Below, one piece after another: positions 57,101 through 64,000 of a stretch of 64,000 nt of DNA. Numbering within the stretch: the stretch's first letter is position 1; each line of letters opens with the position of its first letter. The notes beneath the pieces are model-generated. The model searched no databases. It was given only the letters and a program-made list of their open reading frames with translations, and was not told where the DNA came from. The DNA lies in the NCBI GenBank assembly GCA_963682175.1, contig OY821791.1, positions 26,153,826 to 26,217,825 of the forward strand, in the 5' to 3' direction. Origin of the DNA: Triglochin maritima (taxonomy: Eukaryota > Streptophyta > Magnoliopsida > Alismatales > Juncaginaceae). The position numbers and the translations under genes are program-made.

Positions 57101-57890
57101 CCTTATCCCTCTTTTCTCTTCTTTTGAACCTCCTTTATTTCTCTTCCTTTTATCTTTTTCTCTTGTCTTTCCTTGAATTTGATTAAGAGACAATCTTTCT
57201 TTATATACCCAACTTTATCACATTCATAGCAAATGGGACCTTTGGAGCTTTGTCCATCATCTCTCCTCTTTCTTTGGAATTTCTCCTTCACCCAACACTT
57301 CTTGAACCTCTTAACCATCATTGTCAGCTCTTCATTACTCTCCTCATCATCCCACTTTTCAGATTCAAAGCTAGCTTTGAGGGCAATTACTTTTACTTTC
57401 TTTTTCGAGCTCTCCATCTTTTTTCTCTCCTTCATTTGAAGCCATAAGACTTCTGATGAGATCCTCCATTGACAAATTGTTGAGGTCTTGAGCCTCCTCA
57501 ATAGCGGTTGTCTTTTTTTCCCAATCGCTTCAGAGAGATCGAATAATCTTCCGAACCTTGTCACCTTCTTACCAAGTTTTTTCAAATTGTTAGTAATCTC
57601 GGTGAAGTGAGTGTTCATCTCGCTTATACTTTCATTGGGTTGCATAGAAAATAATTCATATTTACGTACGAATATGTCAACCCTAGTTTCTTTCATTTTA
57701 GAAGTTCCGACATGATGAGATTCAAGTCATTTCCATATCTCATAGGCGGTATCACATCCGTTAATTCTACTGTATTCTTTAGTGTCTACACCACATGCAA
57801 ATATGTTCATAAGTTTAACATTCATTTCGGCATCATCAATTACCTTGTCGGTTAATTGTGATAATTGCTCATTAGTGGGTGGAACATATT
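54168..57890 (-). pseudogene. Copia-C gag, protease, integrase and RT (main fragment)
   Basis: Running leftwards from 57890: the gag middle part (GCDTAYEIW), a zinc knuckle CYECDKVGYIKKDC in which the usual His is Tyr, a coiled-coil, WVPK repeats, and the protease site WIVDSGCSRHMIG (about 56355). Next comes a degraded integrase (including LLHIDLFGPSSTLSLGG near 55750), then RT with MDVKSAFLNG, QAPRAWYE and the active-site motif YIDDIIFG (about 54290). Many frameshifts and stops are present, so it is dead. The copia-type order, with integrase before RT, is clear. Both ends of this fragment are LTR insertions. Confidence 0.88.
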
Positions 57891-59432
57891 TGATTGACAT
57901 CATTTCGTGCTTATATTTGTATATTATATCCATTATCTTACACCTAAGAAATGCTACGTGACGAGTTTTATGTTCGAATTTCAGAAATAAATAGGTTTGA
58001 AGAGATGAAACATAAAAGGACCCAAAAGTAGGGAAAAAAGACTGAGTTGTGAGACCTGGGGACTAAGATGCAAGGGAGAAGGACCTGAACGTAAGACCGA
58101 AGGACCAAAGAGCAAAACAGAAAACTCCACACCATCATGGGGAGTATTTTGGCAATTCGATTCGGGTCAAAGCTCCAATAAACGAAGTATATGCATCAAA
58201 GACCGACAAAAAAATCCAGAAAAGCCCACAACGAATTCCAATCAGATCCAGAACTTATGGACTGCCAATTGGCGGTCTGGATCTCTCTGGATCCGCTATA
58301 ACTTCGCGGGCACATGTATTAGAGGGTGTTTATTCTATTTTTGGTATTTGTTTAGTCCCATACCGGGGGATTGTCCCGGATTACCTTTTTCTATGGCTAT
58401 AAATAGAACTCTTCACCTTTCATTGTAATCAATCTCTCTTTTGGTGGTCATCTTCCCTACTAAGAGTGAAGCCTTGAAGCAAAACTCTAGTGGAGGAAGG
58501 GCTACTTATAATTGAGTGAGTAATAAATAGATGTTTTCCTTTAGTATGTTGTTTCTTTCTCAGTTTAATTTCCTTTCATATGCTTGCATGCTTGTTTTGT
58601 TTTATGTCATTTTAGTTTCTTTAATATTTCTTGCTTGCTTAGTGTAGTTTATTTCAGTAGAATGTTTCATTTTAATGTAGGTTATAGTGTAATGGTTAGT
58701 GAGTAGTTCCATCCCCATTTGGGGGTGGAGAAATATGTGATATGATCATGTGGTGTATTAGGTGTGTGTTATCTTAATCCCTTGAGCCTTATATGATTTA
58801 GATAACCATCTAATGTGGTTTCACTCTTATCTTTGATATGCTAATGCTCTTGAATGAAGCTTAGCTTATGCTTAGATTAGTGGACATATTTTATGGAGAA
58901 TGATAATGTGAGGATATGGATGGAATGAATATTGGAAACACAATTTGTAGTGTATGTACTCTTGTTGCCTTTACCTTGGTTAATGTCTTGTATGTTTTAA
59001 TGATAACGTGTTATCTTAATTCATGTGGAGGCATAGTAGGGTCTAGTCTTTATACATGAGTTCATTTAGCTTCATTCCAATTATTGTCTTGTATGTTTTA
59101 ATGATATGATCTTATCTTAATTCATGTGGAGGCAAAGTTGGATTTAGTTTTATGATTTCATGCACTACATGTTGTGATGAGCATAATGGAACACACACAC
59201 ACATCTTTATATTCACATTATTTCTCTACCCCCTATGGGGTTTAGTTTTATTGCTTATCTTCCATTTCATTTTTGCATTGTAGTGTAGTTTAGTGTAATC
59301 AATCTTTCTCTCCTTTCTTTTCCACTCGCCTTCGCACAAACTAAAGTCGACACACCTCCCTGTGGATCGACCCGTATTTGCCACCGCTTCAACGCGGCCG
59401 TGCACTTGCGGTCAATTAAAAGATATCAATCA
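57891..59432 (+). mobile_element. Tat/Athila-like solo LTR inside copia-C gag
   Basis: 1542 bp, starting TGATTGACATC and ending CAATCA, with an exact ATATT duplication at 57886-57890 and 59433-59437. TATAAATAG is at 58398-58406, preceded by an ATTGTCCCGG motif. The conserved GTGCACTTGCGGTC box is near 59400. Removing it rejoins copia-C gag in frame. Confidence 0.9.
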
Positions 59433-59627
59433 ATATTTAACATCAAGAAAGATCCACATTTTAAAGAGATATATTGGATGTAAATCCTCATCCTATTTTA
59501 CCAATGAGCATAATTGTCACTGGTAAGCAAAGGGGGTCTAGCAGTAGATAATCTTTCGCTAAGTTGATTAGTGTTACTCTCTATGGCTAAATTGACTAAA
59601 TGAGTAAACTTATGCTCTGATACCAAA
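59433..59627 (-). pseudogene. Copia-C gag start and primer-binding site
   Basis: The minus strand shows the primer site (plus-strand CTCTGATACCA at 59615-59625) and then a gag N-terminus with PPLLTSDNYAHW followed by a stop (TAA where Lys is expected) and NRMRIYIQ. It continues in the fragment left of 57890. Confidence 0.85.
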
Positions 59628-61232
59628 TGTAAGTTAGACCAATCACTAATCTAGAGTGGGTGAATAGATTATTTGCTAATTAGGTTAAACAATACACAAT
59701 TAAATAGAAATGAAAAAAATGCAATCCAAAAGTCGACTCTAGAGATTTATAGAGGTTCGATCACACCATCGTGATCTAGTCCACTCCTCAAGTTCTGATC
59801 GCTCCTCTGATCCCTACTCTAGAATTCACTAATTTATTCATTTTGAGTCGAAGATAAACCCTCTTATAATCGAAGCCTTGCGAACACCCTCGCCTTGCTC
59901 GAATCTCCCCTCACAACTCGAGAGGGTGCTTCCTTGAAGCTTTACAACACAATGGGAGTTGAATGAAGTTATTGAACTCTAACTTGAATGCACTCAAGGA
60001 TTAGATTTGAACTTGGAGTGAATTTGATTGAATTTTAAGAGTTTGTGGAGCTTTGAATACTTGGAGTTTGAGAGCACAAGAGTATGAAAGATTTTTGACA
60101 AGTAAAGTGTTAATTATGTCTCTTAGAAGAAGCTTTTATAGTCTTCAAAGCAAATAGAGTCATTATGGTAGGTTGGTGAAGTTTGGACCAATAAGAAGCA
60201 AGTAATGACTTAAGCTCGGGCAGAATTCAGAACTGGTTTGGTCGACCGGGGACCAAACGGTCATCCAAAACAATGTGCGTGTGTTGGTTAGAATAAAGAA
60301 CTCGGTTGACTGAATAGTATTTGGATAACTGCCGAATAGTATTCAAATAACCATTGACCAACTTCAAGTAACTTTTTTTAATTTCGACCAATTAAATTTG
60401 GTTCACCGTCCAAAGAATGACAATAAGAAATGGTCGGGCTTTGATGATCAAGTTTGGTCAACCGCAGGGTATTCGGTTGACCGACATAAGCGTAGGTTTT
60501 CCGTCGACAATTGTGGCTCAAAAGTTCGTTAAGTAGTAACAGTCAAATGCCACGTGGTAAAGAGCCATTGTGCTTTGATTAACAAGGATCCGATTGACCG
60601 AAGAAGGTTCGGTCAACCGTGTGGGGACATTTCAAAAAGTCTTGCTAAGCGACAAAAGAGAAGTCAGTTGAAAACTTTTAGCCACGTGGGCCAATAGGAT
60701 CTGGTCGTTAGGATGATAAACAAGGATTACATTCGGATTACCAAACTCAATGCGGTAGACCAAATCAAGAATTTCAGGGAAGGTCTGAATGCTACTGAGT
60801 AGATGGAAACGGTTGACCGATATGCATTCGGTAGTCCGAACCAAGAATTCTAGGGAAAGTTGGATGCTACTGAGTATATGAAAAATGGTACACCGAAGGT
60901 ATCTTGATCCTCCGTAGAGAGAGGTTCGGTAGACCGAAAAACGAACGGTCGACTGACAGAGACGAGTTTATCCTTTTGTGCATCAAGTGCACATTTGATA
61001 ATATGACTCAAATAAATAGAAAATTACATGTGAAGTCCTTGATCTTTGATTACAAGTCGTAAGCCTTGATCTTGAAGTTGATTAGTCTTTTGGTTTGAGC
61101 ACCTATAATGTTAGGAATATACAATATATATGCAATTTGACAATATGATAGGTGTGAGTGTTAATTGGAGTTTTGCATAATTTTAGTTTGTTAATTATCA
61201 AAATTAAGAGTAATGATGCCAAAAGGCCAACA
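59628..61232 (-). repeat. Copia-C 5' LTR
   Basis: 1605 bp. On the minus strand it starts TGTTGGCCTTTTGGC and ends AACTTACA next to the primer site. It contains scattered CGGTCGACCG, CGGTTGACCG and CGGTCAACCG motifs (60240-60960). No matching 3' LTR is present in the window. Confidence 0.88.
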
Positions 61233-61237
61233 ATCTA

Positions 61238-63231
61238 TACTTCTCAGTTATGTAGCATTTGGTGAACATAATTTTCCCACTTCAGTCTTGATTGTAGTTA
61301 TCACAACTGTTAGGATCTATGACCCTCTAATCGCTAAATAAATGCGGAATTAAAAATATTAATCTAAGGATTAAGAGATAATACGTGCAAACCACAAAAT
61401 CGATGACACCGGAGTTTAGAGAGGTTTGGCACCCACACCCAGGTCCTAGTCCTCCTCCCAAGCCTCGCTCGACCCCCCGAGCCTCATTTACGGTTCCATT
61501 AACCGATCTCTATTCTGGGCCGAGATCAACACCGTTTACAAATCCGAGCCTCGCGAACAATCCTCGCATGCTAGTGTCTCCTCTCACAATCCGAGAGGGA
61601 GCTTCCTCAAAGCTTTACAACTTGGTGATTCTTTGAATATGAAGATGGAATCACAATCTAACACTCTATACTTGAGCACACTTGGATATGAATATAGAAT
61701 TAGATAAGCAAATGGTGAAGTTTAAGCTTTAGTGTTGAAGGATAAGCTTTGAAGGTTTGGGAATTGAGAGCACAATGATAGTTGATGAATAGAGGGTGTT
61801 GAAGGTTGGTTTGTGTCACTATAGTGGTGTTTATATATGCCTCAAAGCTTAGAGATCTGTTGGAGAGTTTGTGAGGAAATGGACCAATGAGAATGCAATA
61901 TGTGACTTAAGCTTGGGCGGAAATCGAGGCATATTCGGTCGACCGTTATCAAAACGGTAGTCCGAAGAATTGGTCTGAATTAAGAACTCGGTTGACCGAT
62001 TATGTATCGGATCACTGTTCACCAACCTCCAGTAGCTTTTATCAATTTATCCCTAATTAAGTTCGGTTAACCGAATTCCATTCGGTTCACCGTTCCAAGG
62101 TGGACAGTAGGATTGGTTAATCTCTGATCTACTCAAGTTTGGTTGATCGTGCTAACTTCGGTAGACCGAAGTTAGCACGGGTTTTGCACTGACAGTTATA
62201 ACTCAAATAGTTGTTGGGTACAACGGTCAAGTGTCACGTGTCAATAGTCGTTGCGAACCTAAAACCAAGAGGGACTCGGTTGACCGATAGGTATTCGGTC
62301 GTCCGAAGTGGGTCAAGTCAATTGGGCTCTAGGGACTCGATTCGAATGCGACTGTTGGAGCAAAGTCCAAAACCGGTCCAGGGCTATTCGGTCGACCGAA
62401 GGTGTTTCGATCTTCCGTTGGGGCAATTCCAGAGAACACCTAAGTTTTACTGGTGGGATGTATTCTGGTATCCGAAAGGTGTTCGGTAGACCGAACTAGA
62501 CAGAATTTGGTCGACCGAAGGTAGTTCAGTTTACCGATGAGGGACGGGACAGAATCCTATTGCTCAAGTTTACATTAAGCATTATTGACTCAATAAATAC
62601 AAAATTACATGTCTTGGTCCAAAGCTTTGATTACAAGTCTTGATGTCTTTGTCCCAATACTCATTTCCTTGATTGTCTTGATCAACCTATTAAGATGTTT
62701 ACAAGTATGTATACAAGTATGCAATGCATGTAATCATGTTTGCTCACTTCGATTGACTAGGTTGATTGATTAAGATTAGTTTAATCAATCATCAAAATTA
62801 ATATAGATTAAGGGCAAAAAGCCAACAACAACATCATGGTGACAAGGAATGCCAAGTACTTGCCACCTCCTATAGTTGTAGGTTCCCACATCAAGTTCCA
62901 CAACTTCTCTATTAGTTGTTCCCAACACTTCTACCCTGTGATCTGTCTACTTAAGCAACTTATACCCTCTTAATCCTCTACTCCTATTTATCTGGCCTCT
63001 AACAAAAGGTACTAGTTGATCATCCCAACTCCTAGCTTTCCTCTTCCTTTGATAAAACAATTTCATAAACTTCTGCCTCACATTGTCCACAAACACTATA
63101 ATTGGTTTGTGTACTAATACCTTGTTGTTGAAGCTCCCAAAAATTCTAAAGTCCCATTTGGCACAACAAAGTGGAAGCTGAATATCACAAAAGAGAAGTA
63201 AATTTGGCGAGAAAGGAACATTCACAAGCAA
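61238..63231 (-). pseudogene. MuDR-type MULE transposase, C-terminal fragment, split by a solo LTR
   Basis: Minus-strand blocks between 63231 and 62833 include VRQKFMKLFYQRKRKARSWD and YRRWQVLGIPCHHD, the stretch around the SWIM zinc finger of MuDR-family transposases. The sequence continues on the other side of the LTR (61307 to 61238, IKTEVGKLCSPNAT) and then meets copia-C. At least two stops are present. It may belong to the same MULE as the terminus at 38917. Confidence 0.7.
61308..62827 (-). mobile_element. Copia solo LTR inside the MuDR fragment
   Basis: 1520 bp with exact ACAAC duplications (61303-61307, 62828-62832). On the minus strand it starts TGTTGGC and ends CCTAACA. It is clearly related to the copia-B LTRs: the segment 61440-61620 matches the reverse complement of their region downstream of the TATA box. 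It holds many CGGTNNACCG motifs (61940-62540). No internal domain remains. Confidence 0.92.
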
Positions 63232-64000
63232 CGATTTTCAATAAACAATAAAAGAGGAAATGAACCTCCATTAAAGTAAGGATTAGAATTGAAAATAAGA
63301 GTTCAATAACCATGAGATAGTTACATCTATACACAAATGGGTTTACAAGAGTTTCAAAAAGGAAACAAGTATGACTGAACCTACATTTCTTGTGTATACG
63401 AGGCAACAACAAAAACATATCACCACCATGCAACTACATGTCTTGAAATTTGCTAAGCTATCACCATCTATTCCTGGCAGTTTCCTGCAAAATATAGGCC
63501 ACAACAACGTGAGTTTATATAACTAAGTATGCCAAAGGTCCACTTTAGAACCAAAAACAATTGGTTAAATGATTCAACAATATATACCATCACTAACATT
63601 CGGGAAATGTAGATGTAACAATAAATGAGCTGAAAACAATCCTGCAAACAATGCGAGCAATTGGCATTAGAAATCAGGATATACTATCGAAATTCATTCA
63701 ATGAACATAGTTGGATAGTTCAATAAAACTTTATAACCAAGAAGTATGCAATTTCGGTCAATTCAAATACAATTCGATTTCGGTTTGATCTTTTTTTCCA
63801 TCATCAGTGATACATAAAATGTATCGAGAATTCCGATGAATTCTCACCGCTGGCATGTACGCTCTTCCAGTTAATGTATGACCCATCCCACCCCAAATTA
63901 ATAAATCATTTTAAATTTTCACGGGGTTCCATTCAACAACCTATGTCAATATAATTGATAACAGATATGTATCTGCAAACCTACAACCGCCAACTTCCTC
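63232..64000. other. AT-rich DNA, no supported gene
   Basis: I see no clear gene or element. Short minus-strand frames here have no recognisable motif. Confidence 0.45.

Noticed and set aside
53127..59432. The two Tat-like LTRs flanking the copia-C pol fragment as its own LTR pair
   Set aside because: They are in opposite orientation, each has its own 5-bp duplication (CTTGA and ATATT), and copia-C has a different LTR at 59628-61232 next to its primer site.

Overview
This is plant nuclear DNA, most likely from a eudicot. It consists almost entirely of transposable elements inserted into one another. The evidence for a plant is plant-type splice sites, FAR1-type and MuDR-type Mutator-like (MULE) transposases, a plant HARBI1-type transposase, a plant mobile domain, copia and chromovirus LTR retrotransposons with initiator-Met-tRNA primer sites (TGGTATCAGAG), and long AT-rich spacers. 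I see no intact host gene, tRNA, rRNA or CRISPR array. The species cannot be told from what is here.

Region 1 (1-10490). A HARBI1-like transposase pseudogene is split by a complete 8.9 kb MULE (MULE-1, 1079-10024) with a perfect 9-bp target duplication. MULE-1 carries two convergent genes: a DUF1985-like/coiled-coil/Ulp1 protease gene (+) and a FAR1-type transposase (-). The transposase joins across two introns into one 711-codon frame broken only by two nonsense codons. A 22-bp minisatellite occurs four times in the element, and two of those arrays fill introns. A solo LTR sits in the Ulp1 gene.

Region 2 (10552-25298). Here lie a 3'-truncated gag-only copia element (10552-13706), a plant-mobile-domain pseudogene (about 13700-14840), mixed non-coding DNA, and a second MULE family. 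MULE-2 (19107-25298) encodes a transposase fused to an OTU cysteine protease and is broken by a solo LTR. A 0.6 kb deletion derivative (17535-18140) keeps both of its ends and both first exons.

Region 3 (25455-38079). A CACTA-like non-autonomous element is split by a young Ty3/gypsy chromovirus (25899-33939). The chromovirus has 2096-bp LTRs, a perfect 5-bp target duplication and an uninterrupted 1233-codon pol, but most of gag is missing. A Tat/Athila-like LTR and a 293-bp hAT-type MITE follow.

Region 4 (38917-63231). This is a nest several insertions deep. A MuDR-type MULE fragment holds a minus-strand copia element (copia-C, about 39390-61232). Copia-C is split by two Tat-like solo LTRs (40206-54167 and 57891-59432). 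The first of these is itself split by a 12.56 kb tandem array of a gag-only copia element (40563-53126; four LTRs and three internal domains, period 3677/3668/3677 bp). Single-base differences show that the two inner LTRs are 3'LTR/5'LTR hybrids, which is the signature of unequal recombination between LTRs. A further solo LTR (61308-62827) lies in the MuDR fragment.

One theme crosses the window. Copia LTRs of several subfamilies and the unrelated chromovirus LTR all carry dense arrays of a short inverted repeat, CGGT-NN-ACCG.
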